Positions 16,719 through 26,576 of a stretch of DNA of 64,000 nt are shown here, piece after piece. The stretch is from positions 186,001 through 250,000 of the forward strand of contig CALUET010000023.1 of NCBI GenBank assembly GCA_944319745.1. Reading direction: 5' to 3'. The stretch is from an uncultured Phocaeicola sp. Its GTDB lineage: Bacteria > Bacteroidota > Bacteroidia > Bacteroidales > Bacteroidaceae. The position numbers and the translations under genes were made by a program. Below the pieces are notes generated by a model. That model saw only the letters and a program-made list of their open reading frames with translations, was not told the DNA's origin and did not search any database. Positions within the stretch are counted from its first letter, which is position 1. Each line of letters starts with the position of its first letter.

Positions 16719-17981
16719 CTATTTTTTTCCGAAATTAGGATCAATTTTTAGAAAATAAGTGACGACAAATGTGACAACACAGCAAAGCATGATCCATAGA
16801 AAGAAGTGGGGATATCCCAACTTCTCTTGTATGAATCCGGCAATCATGCCGGGCAACATCATCCCGAGTGCCATAAAACCGGTGCAGATGGCGTAATGTG
16901 CGGTCTTATATGTGCCGTTGGAAAAATAAATCAAGTAGAGCATGTAAGCCGTGAATCCGAATCCGTATCCGAATTGTTCGACAAAAACGCATGAATTGAT
17001 GAGGAACAAATTACTCGTTTGACTGTAACTTAGGTACACATAAACCGCATCGGGCAGTGAAATGGCCCACACCATCGGCCATAACCATTTCCGCAGACCG
17101 TGACGTGAAACGGCAATTCCTCCTAAAATGCCGCCGATGGTCAGTCCGATGACGCCGAGCGTTCCCAGCGTGAATCCGATTTCTTCGGTAGAAAGCCCCA
17201 GGCCTCCTTGTTCAATGGGATCGATAAAAAAAGGAATGTTCATCTTCGTCAGCTGCGCTTCCGGCAGTCGGTACAGTAACATAAAGAGTAATGCGCTCCA
17301 GATTCCTTCCTTCCTGAAGAAGGAATAAAAGGTCTGAAAGAATTCTTTAAGCAGAAGCGTGGGCGCGACGGATGGCTTGGAACGGTCGTTTTGTGGGCGT
17401 GGAAGGACGGATGTATGGTAAAGCCATAGCGCAATGAAGAGGCCGGAAAGAATAAAGAATGTGATGCTCCAGGCATAAGAAATGCTTCCGGTAAGTTTTT
17501 CAAGCCGGCCGGCCAGCATGATTAACAGCCCCTGTCCCGTAATGGTGGCCAGGCGGTAGAACGTATTGCGCACACCAATGTGGAAGGCTTGCTCGTGACT
17601 TGTAAGAGAAAGCATGTAAAAACCATCGGCAGCAATGTCGTGTGTGGCCGAGGAGAATGCCAGCAGGAAGAAAAAAGCCAGGGTGATTTGCAGGAACGAT
17701 TCGGCCGGTATGGTAAAGGCTATGCCTGCAAATCCGGCACCTAATAGCAGTTGCATGGCAAGAATCCAGTAGCGTTTTGTCTTGATTAAGTCGACAAACG
17801 GACTCCATAAAGGTTTTATTACCCAGGGAAAGCCGAGCCATGCCGTATAAAGGGCGCATTCGGCATTTGAAATTCCCATCCGTTTATACATGACAAGCGA
17901 TAGTGTGGTTATTGCCACATAAGGTAATCCTTCCGCAAAGTAAAGCGTGGGGATCCAGCTCCATGCCGTATGTTTTTTCAT
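16719..17981 (-). CDS. ampG: AmpG-like MFS muropeptide permease
   Basis: An inner-membrane major-facilitator transporter of 420 residues resembling AmpG, which imports GlcNAc-anhydroMurNAc peptides. It has about 12-14 hydrophobic helices and the AmpG-type N-terminus WIPTLYFAEGLPYVAITTLS followed by WLGFPWVIKPLWSPFVDLIK. The start at 17981 (MKKHTAWSW) is chosen because the longer frame runs into the SpoIID gene, and this start lies 11 bases after that gene's stop. It is flanked in an operon by a SpoIID/LytB protein and a secreted hydrolase, which supports a cell-wall oligosaccharide as substrate. The exact ligand is an inference. Confidence 0.85.
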   Translation of the reverse strand: MKKHTAWSWIPTLYFAEGLPYVAITTLSLVMYKRMGISNAECALYTAWLGFPWVIKPLWSPFVDLIKTKRYWILAMQLLLGAGFAGIAFTIPAESFLQITLAFFFLLAFSSATHDIAADGFYMLSLTSHEQAFHIGVRNTFYRLATITGQGLLIMLAGRLEKLTGSISYAWSITFFILSGLFIALWLYHTSVLPRPQNDRSKPSVAPTLLLKEFFQTFYSFFRKEGIWSALLFMLLYRLPEAQLTKMNIPFFIDPIEQGGLGLSTEEIGFTLGTLGVIGLTIGGILGGIAVSRHGLRKWLWPMVWAISLPDAVYVYLSYSQTSNLFLINSCVFVEQFGYGFGFTAYMLYLIYFSNGTYKTAHYAICTGFMALGMMLPGMIAGFIQEKLGYPHFFLWIMLCCVVTFVVTYFLKIDPNFGKK

Positions 17982-17992
17982 GATATCGTGTT

Positions 17993-19303
17993 TTAATAAT
18001 ATTTTTCCAGCGTTGCATTTCGATAATAGTGGTGTAAAATAGCCCGATAGTCGTAACCCTTTTCTCCCATTACGGCTGCCCCTATCTGGCAAAGCCCCAC
18101 ACCGTGCCCCCAACCTGCGCCCGTCAGTGTGAACGAAGAAGGTATGCCGTTTTCTCCTTCTTCGGCATCGACCACAAAAGCCGAGCTGAGCAGATGTGAT
18201 TCGGACAGTGTTCGTCGTATCTCAAGTTCCTTGCCAATGATGCGTGACAGGCATGTTCCCACAATCTTGAGCCGGCTTATTCTTCCCGAGCGGCCGCGTT
18301 CCATCGGGATAAGGGCCTTTATGTATCCGTAGTCTGTTTGTGTTTTTTTACAGATGAGCCGGCGGAGTTCTTCTTGGGTATAACTGACTTTCCAGCGGTA
18401 AAAATGGTTTGTTTCCGAATCGTATCCGTTTAATATTTGCGAAAGAATACGGCGGTCGTCCGTACGGCAGAACGAATCCGGTTCGGAACGTATCCATCTT
18501 TCGGCCGCTTTCTCGTCGGTCAGGTCGGGAAAGATGCTTTCGTCTGCATTATCTCTTACGGCTGTAAGATAAGGCACGCGGCGGTCTTCCCAGCAAAAGT
18601 TGAATTCTTCACTGATGCCTCCGCAGCACTTTGAGAAACGGGCATCGCATATTTTGTGGTTATGCATGAGAACTTCTCCCGCGGTTGTCTGCACGGCCTG
18701 TACAACGGCCGGGTTCGATATGCGGGTGAGGCCTTGATATCTTTGGCAATGATCGTCGGCACATACGTCGAACAAGGTATGGTTTTGTTTGTCGTACCAG
18801 CGTATGTATTCGTTTTCTTCGTTGCCTTTTTGGCACGGTTGCCCAGAGTCTGAAATGTTTTGCGCATTGTTTTCGATTTGCGACAGCACCCAGCTTCTGG
18901 ATATGACGGCATGTGCTTTCAGAAACTCGAGGGAGGAAGTTGCGCTCATTTCCGATGAAATGACACTTTTCAGGTATTCTTCTATCGGCAAGATGTTGAT
19001 GGCAGTGATGGAATCCCCCGTCGGAATTAATTTCAGCTTCCCGGAAAATGTCTGTGTTTCCTGACGTTCCCAGTGAAAGTCGATGCCGATTGTGACTTTA
19101 CACAGCGAGAAAGTAGCGTCCTGCTCGGCAGGTGTGAAAAGCAATTCATCGAAACAGTGATTGTTCCATTGGATTTTATTCCCTTGAAGGCTTACGTGTT
19201 GGGCGCCTTTTACGCGCTTGTTTCCCATGAGAAACGCGCTGTTTAAAATGAAATGTATGGACGTATCGTTTAAAATGCCTACGCTTAATTCCGGATTGTT
19301 CAT
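17993..19303 (-). CDS. SpoIID/LytB domain protein without signal peptide
   Basis: A 436-residue SpoIID/LytB-family protein. Family members such as SpoIID cut glycan strands of peptidoglycan that lack stem peptides. The core motif PIEEYLKSVISSEMSATSSL (with the conserved Glu of SEM near residue 117) leads into AHAVISRSWV. The C-terminal GWGHGVGLCQIGA lies near residue 399. A Cys-rich middle insert (CADDHCQRYQG, SKCCGG) is present. Unusually, the N-terminus MNNPELSVGILNDTSIHFIL has no signal peptide or membrane anchor, which suggests a cytoplasmic enzyme. It sits 9 bases after the glycosyltransferase-DUF4922 gene and 11 bases before ampG. Confidence 0.9.
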   Translation of the reverse strand: MNNPELSVGILNDTSIHFILNSAFLMGNKRVKGAQHVSLQGNKIQWNNHCFDELLFTPAEQDATFSLCKVTIGIDFHWERQETQTFSGKLKLIPTGDSITAINILPIEEYLKSVISSEMSATSSLEFLKAHAVISRSWVLSQIENNAQNISDSGQPCQKGNEENEYIRWYDKQNHTLFDVCADDHCQRYQGLTRISNPAVVQAVQTTAGEVLMHNHKICDARFSKCCGGISEEFNFCWEDRRVPYLTAVRDNADESIFPDLTDEKAAERWIRSEPDSFCRTDDRRILSQILNGYDSETNHFYRWKVSYTQEELRRLICKKTQTDYGYIKALIPMERGRSGRISRLKIVGTCLSRIIGKELEIRRTLSESHLLSSAFVVDAEEGENGIPSSFTLTGAGWGHGVGLCQIGAAVMGEKGYDYRAILHHYYRNATLEKYY

Positions 19304-19312
19304 GATGTTTTT

Positions 19313-21724
19313 CTATAAATGTAAGGACGTTTCGCCGAAAATTTCCCGAATGTTTTGTTCGGTTATCTTGTTGAAGTCTTCTTCTCGCGGGGTTATTATG
19401 ATGCCGCCCATGTCGAGAGCTCCCGGACTTACGAGCAGCTTTTTCTCTCCTGTTTGCGAATAACAGTCGGGACGGTGCTTGTCTCTGGGGAAATACGCAA
19501 CGGTGAATCCCCTTTTTTCATCCGTCCAGGCAAACAGGTTATAGCGGGGTTCTGATTCATCTTCATGCAGGGGCAGTTGTGAAAGAAAGGAACTTATTGA
19601 TTGTTCATCCGTGAAATATGCTCCGTCGGTTACGAACGCCCGGATAGGGCACAGGTATGTTTTGATGTCGTAGCTTCGGCAAATATTTCCATCGGGAGCG
19701 GTCGTTTCGGATAGGAGTGCCGCCGTTTCCATAAGTCTGTCCCATTGGCGGATGAAAGGAACGCGGTCTTTGGGTACGGCCTGGAAGTGAAAATGGTCGG
19801 GAGCCGAGGCTCCGCAGTGCGCTCCGTTGTAGAATAAAGCATATCCCGTGCCGAAGTTTTTCTCGAGCCAAGCCAATAATTTTCCGGGAAGTTGCCGGGA
19901 TGTCTTGTCGGCCAACGTCTGCGGTTCGTGGTTTTTACTTGAAATAGTAAGATGATTTTGCAGGATGGGATAGGGATTGACGCGCAGCTCGAACCCTTGC
20001 TCTATCGGAATTGTGATGAATTCTTGCTCGGGAGGCCGGTTCCCGGCGCACAGGAAACACGGGCGAGAGGCCAATGTCTCCCGGTCTAACCGGGCACATG
20101 TGGATACAGACCGTGCCGGGTTATACTGAACGAACAGTTCGTTTCCGTCGATTGTAAAGCGGCGAATGCTGAGGTTGCTCAGCGCGTTGTAATTGCGGCG
20201 TGCCGTTTCCCATGCAGTCAGTTGGGCTTGTATGAAGGAATTGCCGGAGTGTGCGGCTTTGTTCATGGCCTGTCTTTGCTTTATTTCAAGCGTGCGGAGA
20301 CTGTCTTTGTAAGCATTGTTTCTGTTAATGGCCTCGATGTTCAGTGCGGCATCCGAGTTTCCTTCCCATCGCCGGCACAGATAAATGTCTTCATAAATCC
20401 GCGCGATGCGGTAAGTGCGTGAGAATGCAAGTCCCAAAGCATAGTCTTCTCCGTAAGAAGTGTTGGGCACTCCCGTCTGGCGCAGTATCGGTGTGTAAAA
20501 GGCACGGGGCGCACCCAGTCCGTTGATGCGGAGCGCATTGTTGTGCCCGTTTGCGGGAGTCCATTCGCGATGGTCGATAATTCCTTGGGGAAGGGTGCGC
20601 AGAGAGAAATCGGTCATGCGGTATGAACCGATTACCATGCCGCAGTGTTGTTTGTAAAACGTGTCGACAATGGTTTGTAAAGTTGTCGGGCCGCTATATA
20701 AATCGTCGCTGTCCAGTTGTACGGCGAAGCGCCCGCACGACGGATGATTTATGCCGATGTCCCAGCATCCGCCGATACCTAAGTCGTTTCTTTCCGGCGT
20801 GATAAGGACTACGCGTCGGTCGCATGCAAACGATTCGACGGCTTCTTTTGTCCCGTCGTCGGAATGGTTGTTGATAATGATGACGTTAAACGGGAATGTC
20901 GTCTGTTGTTCGAGCGCAGACCGAATGGCATCCTTTATGGTGCGTACGCGGTTTCTTACGGGAATGATAACCGATGCTTCCACCGGGAAACCGTCTTTGG
21001 AAAATATGATTTCCTCCTTTACCGGAGGCAAATATGCGCCGATTCCCTTCAAATGGTCGGTAAAAACCTCTTCATATTCTATTTGCGCCTGCCGGTTTCG
21101 CGGGTTTACGTAGTCGAACTGTTTCTCGCCCGAGCTGCGTAAGTCGCTTTCGTACTCGGTGTAAAGATACTCTCTTACGTGGGTAAGGTCGGCATGTCTT
21201 GAGAGATACAACCGTACGGCATAGAGGGCCGCATAGCGGTAATTCCGGCATGAGTGCAGACTGTTTATGGCGTCTTTCAGCAAATCGGTCCGGAAAAGCA
21301 GTAACGAACCGAAGTCGAAATCGTCGCGTACGCTTCCGTACTGGTAGTCGTTTACAGGATGATTAAGCCTTTCTCCTTTGACTACCTGGTAGTGATCGGA
21401 GTAAACCATGCCGCATTGTCCGGCGGAACAATAGCTTGTCATGCGTTCCAGACATTTATATCCCAATTCAATCTTTTCGGGCTTTAGATAAAACAGGGTG
21501 TAAGGGGTATGGCAGTGTTCCGCTATTTTTCTGAAGGTATCCGCACTCGTTGGAAAGTCGATGGAGAGATACGGGCCTGTCTCTTGTGAAGAATGTTCGG
21601 ACGCATTGTTACTTCTTAGAGCAAACACCTCTTTGACGCAAGGTTGGCGGCGAAATGTTTCTATGGTATTTTGAAACTGTTTTTCATCTCCTGCGAGGAT
21701 GAAACAGGTAATGGATTCGTTCAT
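19313..21724 (-). CDS. Glycosyltransferase family 2 fused to GalT/HIT-like DUF4922 domain
   Basis: An 803-residue fusion. Residues 1-220 look like a degenerate GT-A unit. Residues about 245-460 form a GT2 domain with [29 protein letters not shown] and the DxD-type LDSDDLYSG (about 337). After a helical linker, residues about 500-800 match DUF4922, a GalT/HIT-type nucleotidyl domain with zinc-like [15 protein letters not shown] (about 555) and catalytic-type [14 protein letters not shown] (HxHxQ, about 643). That motif resembles Ap4A and GDP-sugar phosphorylases. It heads the operon with SpoIID, ampG and a hydrolase. I chose the start at 21724 ([16 protein letters not shown]); the longer frame begins in the divergent promoter. 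The substrate is unknown. Confidence 0.82.
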   Translation of the reverse strand: MNESITCFILAGDEKQFQNTIETFRRQPCVKEVFALRSNNASEHSSQETGPYLSIDFPTSADTFRKIAEHCHTPYTLFYLKPEKIELGYKCLERMTSYCSAGQCGMVYSDHYQVVKGERLNHPVNDYQYGSVRDDFDFGSLLLFRTDLLKDAINSLHSCRNYRYAALYAVRLYLSRHADLTHVREYLYTEYESDLRSSGEKQFDYVNPRNRQAQIEYEEVFTDHLKGIGAYLPPVKEEIIFSKDGFPVEASVIIPVRNRVRTIKDAIRSALEQQTTFPFNVIIINNHSDDGTKEAVESFACDRRVVLITPERNDLGIGGCWDIGINHPSCGRFAVQLDSDDLYSGPTTLQTIVDTFYKQHCGMVIGSYRMTDFSLRTLPQGIIDHREWTPANGHNNALRINGLGAPRAFYTPILRQTGVPNTSYGEDYALGLAFSRTYRIARIYEDIYLCRRWEGNSDAALNIEAINRNNAYKDSLRTLEIKQRQAMNKAAHSGNSFIQAQLTAWETARRNYNALSNLSIRRFTIDGNELFVQYNPARSVSTCARLDRETLASRPCFLCAGNRPPEQEFITIPIEQGFELRVNPYPILQNHLTISSKNHEPQTLADKTSRQLPGKLLAWLEKNFGTGYALFYNGAHCGASAPDHFHFQAVPKDRVPFIRQWDRLMETAALLSETTAPDGNICRSYDIKTYLCPIRAFVTDGAYFTDEQSISSFLSQLPLHEDESEPRYNLFAWTDEKRGFTVAYFPRDKHRPDCYSQTGEKKLLVSPGALDMGGIIITPREEDFNKITEQNIREIFGETSLHL

Positions 21725-21744
21725 ATTTAATATATTTATAAGTA

Positions 21745-21752
21745 CAAATTTA
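21745..21752 (-). promoter_or_regulatory. Promoter -7 box for the DUF4922/SpoIID/AmpG operon (TAAATTTG)
   Basis: The minus-strand TAAATTTG fits TAnnTTTG, 20 bases before the chosen start at 21724. It supports that start over the upstream ATG at 21787, which would precede transcription. Confidence 0.5.
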
Positions 21753-21774
21753 GGGAATATATCTTTATTTTGTC

Positions 21775-21782
21775 TAACTTTG
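21775..21782 (+). promoter_or_regulatory. Promoter -7 box for rlmN (TAACTTTG)
   Basis: TAACTTTG lies 31 bases before the rlmN start, back to back with the opposite promoter at 21745-21752. No clear -33 TTTG is visible at the usual distance. Confidence 0.55.
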
Positions 21783-21813
21783 TACATTAATTGTAAGGAA
21801 ACAACGGGAAGAA

Positions 21814-22851
21814 ATGAGTGAAATGAAGGCAGCTTTACTGGGAAAGACGTTGACGGAATTGCAAAAGGTCGCAGAAGATTTGGGTATGCCTCGGTTTACG
21901 GCCGGGCAGATTGCCTCGTGGCTGTACGAAAAGAAGGTGAGCGACATTGATGAAATGACGAATCTTTCGTTGAAAAACCGGACATTGTTGAAAGAAAAAT
22001 ATACGGTCGGTGCTTCATCTCCCGTGCATGCCATGCGTTCAACGGATGGAACAATTAAGTATTTGTACGGCACGAACGACGGAAAGTATGTCGAGGCTGT
22101 ATATATTCCCGACGGCGAACGAGCCACTTTATGCGTATCTTCCCAGGTAGGTTGCAAGATGAATTGTCTGTTTTGTATGACCGGGAAACAAGGTTTTTCG
22201 GGGAATCTTACGGCAAACCAGATATTGAATCAGATATATTCCTTGCCCGAACGCGATAAACTGACGAATGTCGTGTTTATGGGGATGGGCGAACCTTTTG
22301 ACAATCTGGATGAAGTTTTGAGAGCTTTGACGATACTTACGGCCGATTACGGCTACAAGTGGAGCCCGAAACGCATCACCGTTTCTACGGTAGGACTGCG
22401 TAAAGGTTTGGAACGTTTCCTCACCTCCTGCGATTGCCATCTGGCCGTCAGTCTGCATTCGCCCTTTCCTTTACAAAGAAAGGAGCTGATGCCGGCGGAA
22501 AAGGCCTTCTCGATTACAGAAATCATCGAGGTCCTGCATGGATACGACTTCAGCAAACAGCGCCGTTTGTCGTTTGAATATATCATGTTCAAGGGCGTGA
22601 ACGATGACATTGCCCATGCAAAAGCACTCATAAGACTGCTGGCCGGATTGGAATGTCGTGTGAATCTGATACGCTTTCATGCCATTCCCGGGGTGGATCT
22701 TACGGGATCGGGTGAAGAAAGGATGGTGACTTTTCGCGATTATCTGACGCAGCATGGTGTCTTCACAACGATACGTGCTTCGCGGGGGGAGGACATCTTT
22801 GCGGCATGCGGCATGTTGTCTACTGCCAAACAACAGGAGGATAAGGGATAA
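21814..22851 (+). CDS. rlmN: 23S rRNA (adenine-2503-C2)-methyltransferase
   Basis: RlmN is a radical-SAM enzyme that methylates A2503 of 23S rRNA and A37 of some tRNAs. The CxxxCxxC cluster motif is seen in [15 protein letters not shown] (Cys about 114, 118 and 121). [16 protein letters not shown] follows, and the C-terminal catalytic Cys is in [10 protein letters not shown] (about 331). 345 residues, the usual length. It is first in an operon with the DUF4837 lipoprotein (11 bases downstream) and pdxA. Confidence 0.97.
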   Translation: MSEMKAALLGKTLTELQKVAEDLGMPRFTAGQIASWLYEKKVSDIDEMTNLSLKNRTLLKEKYTVGASSPVHAMRSTDGTIKYLYGTNDGKYVEAVYIPDGERATLCVSSQVGCKMNCLFCMTGKQGFSGNLTANQILNQIYSLPERDKLTNVVFMGMGEPFDNLDEVLRALTILTADYGYKWSPKRITVSTVGLRKGLERFLTSCDCHLAVSLHSPFPLQRKELMPAEKAFSITEIIEVLHGYDFSKQRRLSFEYIMFKGVNDDIAHAKALIRLLAGLECRVNLIRFHAIPGVDLTGSGEERMVTFRDYLTQHGVFTTIRASRGEDIFAACGMLSTAKQQEDKG

Positions 22852-22862
22852 AGAAACTTTGG

Positions 22863-23930
22863 ATGAACAGGAAAGATATGAAACATTTGTTTAATTATTG
22901 GGCTTTGTTTGTTGTGGCGACGGGCTTGTTCTCTTGTAAAGAGGGCGGGAAAAGCATTTTAACGCCGGCCTCAAGCGGCATACCTTACGAGATAATGGTT
23001 GTGGCGGAAGACAATTGTTGGACGGGAGGAGACAGTGCTCTTTTCAAAGTGCTCGATACAAATGTTCCGGCGCTCCCCAGCCCTGAACGTTCTTTCCGCA
23101 TTTCCCACATCCGTCCGTCCTATTATGATCGGCATATGCGCCTGTTCCGTAACATTATTATTGTAGATATTAATCCCAATTTATATACACAAACGAAGTT
23201 TAAGTATGCACGCGATGTGTATTCTTCTCCCCAGATGATTATGACAATTCAGTCGCCGAATCAGATAGAGTTCGACAAATATGTCTCTGCACACGGGCAG
23301 ATTATCATTGATTTCTTTACGCGTGCCGAGATGAATCGCGAGATAGAGCTTTTGAGGAAAAAGCATAATGGAGTGATTTCGTCGAAGGCCGATTCTATTT
23401 TTGGCTGTGATGTATGGCTGCCTTTCGAATTATGTTCTTATAAAGTTGGTGAAAATTTCTTTTGGGCATCCTCTAATCTGAACGATTTGAACTTCGTGAT
23501 GTACAGTTATCCGTATAGAGATTCCGATACATTTACGAAGGCTTATTTCCTGGCCAAACGCGACTCTGTGATGAAACAAAACATTCCGGGAGCAAGAGAA
23601 GGCATGTATATGGAAACAGCCGACTCGAGCTTTGTCAGCGTTCGCGACATTAGTGTAAGAGGAAATTATGCTTTCGAGGTGAAAGGACTCTGGGAAATGA
23701 AGAATGATGCTATGGGCGGTCCTTTTGTATCGCATGCACGTGTGGATCAAAAGAACGGGCGTGTTGTGGTGGTAGAAGGTTTTGTATATTATCCGCAAGG
23801 CAGAAAACGCGATAAAATCCGTTCGTTGAACGCTTCGCTTTATACCTTGATTTTGCCGGAAGAAAAGGATGTTCCTGAAATACCGGTGGATAAATCTGTG
23901 ACAAAGGAAGATATAGTTAAGAACAAATAA
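22863..23930 (+). CDS. DUF4837 family lipoprotein
   Basis: A 355-residue predicted lipoprotein with signal LFNYWALFVVATGLFSC (lipobox GLFSC, Cys about 25). The body fits DUF4837, a Bacteroidetes-only family of unknown function, with PYEIMVVAEDNCWTGGDSAL and SFRISHIRPSYYDRHMRLFR. It lies between rlmN and pdxA with gaps of 11 and 16 bases. The family assignment is from memory of the sequence pattern. No activity can be proposed. Confidence 0.82.
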   Translation: MNRKDMKHLFNYWALFVVATGLFSCKEGGKSILTPASSGIPYEIMVVAEDNCWTGGDSALFKVLDTNVPALPSPERSFRISHIRPSYYDRHMRLFRNIIIVDINPNLYTQTKFKYARDVYSSPQMIMTIQSPNQIEFDKYVSAHGQIIIDFFTRAEMNREIELLRKKHNGVISSKADSIFGCDVWLPFELCSYKVGENFFWASSNLNDLNFVMYSYPYRDSDTFTKAYFLAKRDSVMKQNIPGAREGMYMETADSSFVSVRDISVRGNYAFEVKGLWEMKNDAMGGPFVSHARVDQKNGRVVVVEGFVYYPQGRKRDKIRSLNASLYTLILPEEKDVPEIPVDKSVTKEDIVKNK

Positions 23931-23946
23931 AAGGATAAAAGAATCA

Positions 23947-25041
23947 ATGGAAAACAATAAAATACGAGTAGGAATTACTCAAGGTGATATAAACGGTGTG
24001 GGATATGAAGTGATATTAAAGGCATTTTCCGATCCCGCAATGCTGGATTTGTGTACACCCATCATCTATGGTTCTCCAAAAGTTGCCGCTTACCATAGAA
24101 AAGTAATGAATATTTCAACGAATTTCAGCATCATCAATTCGGCAGAAGAGGCATTGCCGGAACGGGTAAATATTATAAATTGTTCTGCGGAAGAGCAGAA
24201 AGTTGAGCTGTCGAAGCCGACGACCGAGGCCGGACATGCTGCTTTTTGTGCGCTGGAAACGGCATTATCCGATTATAAGAAGAAGTTGTTCGACGTACTG
24301 GTTACCGCTCCGATAAACAAATATACCATACAATCGGACGACTTTCATTTCTCCGGTCATACGGAATATATCGAAGAACGGGTAGGGGAAGGCCGAAAGG
24401 CTTTGATGATTCTGCTGAGAGACGACTTCAGGGTTGCGCTTGTTACGGGACACATCCCGGTAAATGAGATTCCGAAAGTCCTGACAAAAGAATTAATCAT
24501 GGAGAAGATAGAGATATTTCATCGTTCTCTTAAACAGGATTTCGGCATAGACAATCCGAGAATCGCCTTGTTCGCTTTAAATCCCCATGCGGGCGATGAA
24601 GGACTGATTGGCGATGAAGAGCAAACAATAATAGCCCCGGCCATAAAAGAGATGACGGGACGCGGAATACAATGTTTCGGCCCTTATCCCGCAGACGGGT
24701 TTATGGGAGCAGGAACCTATCGGTATTTTGATGGGATTCTGGCAATGTATCATGACCAGGGCCTGATTCCTTTCAAAACTTTGGCCATGAGTGAAGGCGT
24801 GAACTTTACGGCCGGGCTTCCCATTGTCCGTACTTCTCCGGCTCACGGAACGGCTTACGACATTGCAGGGAAGGGCATCGCTTCGGAATCTTCTTTCCGT
24901 CAGGCTATTTATGTGGCACTGGATGTGTATCGGAACCGGTGCATAGAGAAGGAGATAAGCGCCCATCCTTTGCGTAAACAATACTATGAGAAACGTGATG
25001 ACAGCGATAAATTGAAACTTGATTCCGTAGACGATGAATAA
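23947..25041 (+). CDS. pdxA: 4-hydroxythreonine-4-phosphate dehydrogenase
   Basis: PdxA oxidises 4-phosphohydroxy-L-threonine in the DXP-dependent pathway to pyridoxal 5'-phosphate. The N-terminus RVGITQGDINGVGYEVILKA, the metal-binding segment HFSGHTEYIEER, and MYHDQGLIPFKTLAM and RTSPAHGTAYDIAGKG near the C-terminus are typical of the family. 364 residues. It is the third gene after rlmN and the DUF4837 lipoprotein, and a hairpin terminator follows. Confidence 0.96.
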   Translation: MENNKIRVGITQGDINGVGYEVILKAFSDPAMLDLCTPIIYGSPKVAAYHRKVMNISTNFSIINSAEEALPERVNIINCSAEEQKVELSKPTTEAGHAAFCALETALSDYKKKLFDVLVTAPINKYTIQSDDFHFSGHTEYIEERVGEGRKALMILLRDDFRVALVTGHIPVNEIPKVLTKELIMEKIEIFHRSLKQDFGIDNPRIALFALNPHAGDEGLIGDEEQTIIAPAIKEMTGRGIQCFGPYPADGFMGAGTYRYFDGILAMYHDQGLIPFKTLAMSEGVNFTAGLPIVRTSPAHGTAYDIAGKGIASESSFRQAIYVALDVYRNRCIEKEISAHPLRKQYYEKRDDSDKLKLDSVDDE

Positions 25042-25114
25042 GAAGAATCGGGAACGGCATGTCGGTTTGACGTGACGGACCGGAAGAAAGGGCGGGACAG
25101 CGTTGAAAGTTTTT

Positions 25115-25169
25115 GCAAGTGTTTTTATGTTGATAAGGCATTGTTTGGATAGAAACACTTGCTTCTTTT
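25115..25169 (+). terminator. Terminator after pdxA
   Basis: GCAAGTGTTT (25115-25124) pairs perfectly with AAACACTTGC (25153-25162) across a 28-base loop, and TTCTTTT follows. It lies 74 bases after the pdxA stop and about 75 bases before the sugar permease. Confidence 0.6.
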
Positions 25170-25241
25170 GAACGTGTTTTCTTGAAATCCGGTTTATCGA
25201 TTTGAAAGAAATAATGGTAAAGGTCTTAATGATATAATGAA

Positions 25242-26450
25242 ATGAATACGGCAGGTAAAAAGAATTCTTTGGTGGATAAACAGTATATTCTCCCTTTTAT
25301 ACTTGTAACTTCTTTATTTTTTCTGTGGGGATTTGCACACGCTATTCTGGATGTGCTGAACAAACATTTCCAAGAAGCCCTGGATCTCTCTAAAATGCAC
25401 TCGGCTTTCATTCAGGTAACGATGTATATGGGCTATTTTATCATGGCCATTCCGGCAGGTCTTTTTATTAATCGGTATGGTTACCGCAGAGGCGTGGTGT
25501 TTGGGCTGCTGTTGTATGGAGTAGGAGCCCTGCTGTTTATTCCGGGAGAGCGCATATCTTCGTTCAATGCTTTCCTGTTCGCTTTGTTTGTTATCGGGTG
25601 CGGACTGACATTTTTGGAGACGGCAGCCAATCCGTATGTCACGGAACTTGGCGCGAAAGAAACCGCTGCGAGCCGATTAAATTTCGCGCAATCTTTTAAC
25701 GGGCTGGGTTGTATTTGTGCACCCATCCTGACGGGGTTGTTGCTTTTTTACGACGATCCGCAAAAAGGCGGAGGAAATATTGCCATACCTTATGCAGTCA
25801 TGGGAGTAGTCGTGCTGATCATTGCCCTTGTTTTTTCCCGTATAAAACTTCCGGAAATAGAACATGTTGTCGAAACAGACGAGGCGGGTAATAAAATCGG
25901 CCTGTGGTCTCATCGATTATTTATTTTTGGTTTGTTCGCTTTATTTGCTTACGAAGTGGGAGAGATCTCGATAAACAGTTTCTTTATTAACTATGTTGTG
26001 GAGCAAGGCTGGATGAATGCACGCAATGCCTCGCTTGTCTTGTCGTTTGGCGGCCTCGGCCTGTTTATGGCCGGACGTTTTGCGGGAAGCTGGATAATGC
26101 GTCGTGTGCGGGCGGAGAAGATGTTGTTTGTGTGCGCCACCGGCACGGTTGTTACCACAACAATTGTTTTGTTGGATGTGGGGATCGTTTCTCTTTTCGC
26201 ATTATTATGCGGGTATGCGTTTGAAGCAATAATGTTTCCTACGATTTTTGCCTTGGCCTTAAGAGGATTGGGCAGTCATACGAAGCGTGCTTCTTCGTTT
26301 TTGATGATGTCGCCTGTCGGCGGAGTTGTGGGACCTTTGCTGATGGGTTATGTGGCCGACTGCACCACAATGGTCATTTCATTTATAGTTCCCGGCATAG
26401 CTTACCTCATGGTTTGGCTGTATGCCCGGAAAATGTTGTCCCTCGCATAA
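25242..26450 (+). CDS. Sugar MFS transporter, FucP/GluP-like
   Basis: An inner-membrane proton-symport sugar permease of 402 residues with about 12 helices. It begins ILPFILVTSLFFLWGFAHAI, the classic FucP-family first helix, followed by QVTMYMGYFIMAIPAG. The segment FLETAANPYVTELG is a FucP/GluP hallmark. The likely substrate is a hexose or deoxyhexose, perhaps a product of the neighbouring glycosidases, but which one cannot be told. It is monocistronic, with a terminator on each side. Confidence 0.9.
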   Translation: MNTAGKKNSLVDKQYILPFILVTSLFFLWGFAHAILDVLNKHFQEALDLSKMHSAFIQVTMYMGYFIMAIPAGLFINRYGYRRGVVFGLLLYGVGALLFIPGERISSFNAFLFALFVIGCGLTFLETAANPYVTELGAKETAASRLNFAQSFNGLGCICAPILTGLLLFYDDPQKGGGNIAIPYAVMGVVVLIIALVFSRIKLPEIEHVVETDEAGNKIGLWSHRLFIFGLFALFAYEVGEISINSFFINYVVEQGWMNARNASLVLSFGGLGLFMAGRFAGSWIMRRVRAEKMLFVCATGTVVTTTIVLLDVGIVSLFALLCGYAFEAIMFPTIFALALRGLGSHTKRASSFLMMSPVGGVVGPLLMGYVADCTTMVISFIVPGIAYLMVWLYARKMLSLA

Positions 26451-26506
26451 GCAAAGACGGTTCCTGTTGTGCCGGTGTTTTTGTGAGAAGCCGGTGGGGA
26501 TAAGAG

Positions 26507-26549
26507 AAAAACGCCCCGGCATTTACTTGATAATGCCGGGGCGTTTTTT
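26507..26549. terminator. Bidirectional terminator between permease and GH92 genes
   Basis: ACGCCCCGGCATT (26511-26523) and AATGCCGGGGCGT (26532-26544) form a perfect 13-bp GC-rich stem with A and T runs on opposite sides, so it can stop transcription from both convergent genes. Confidence 0.9.
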
Positions 26550-26576
26550 CTTGTATCTGCAATGAAACGGTACGGT

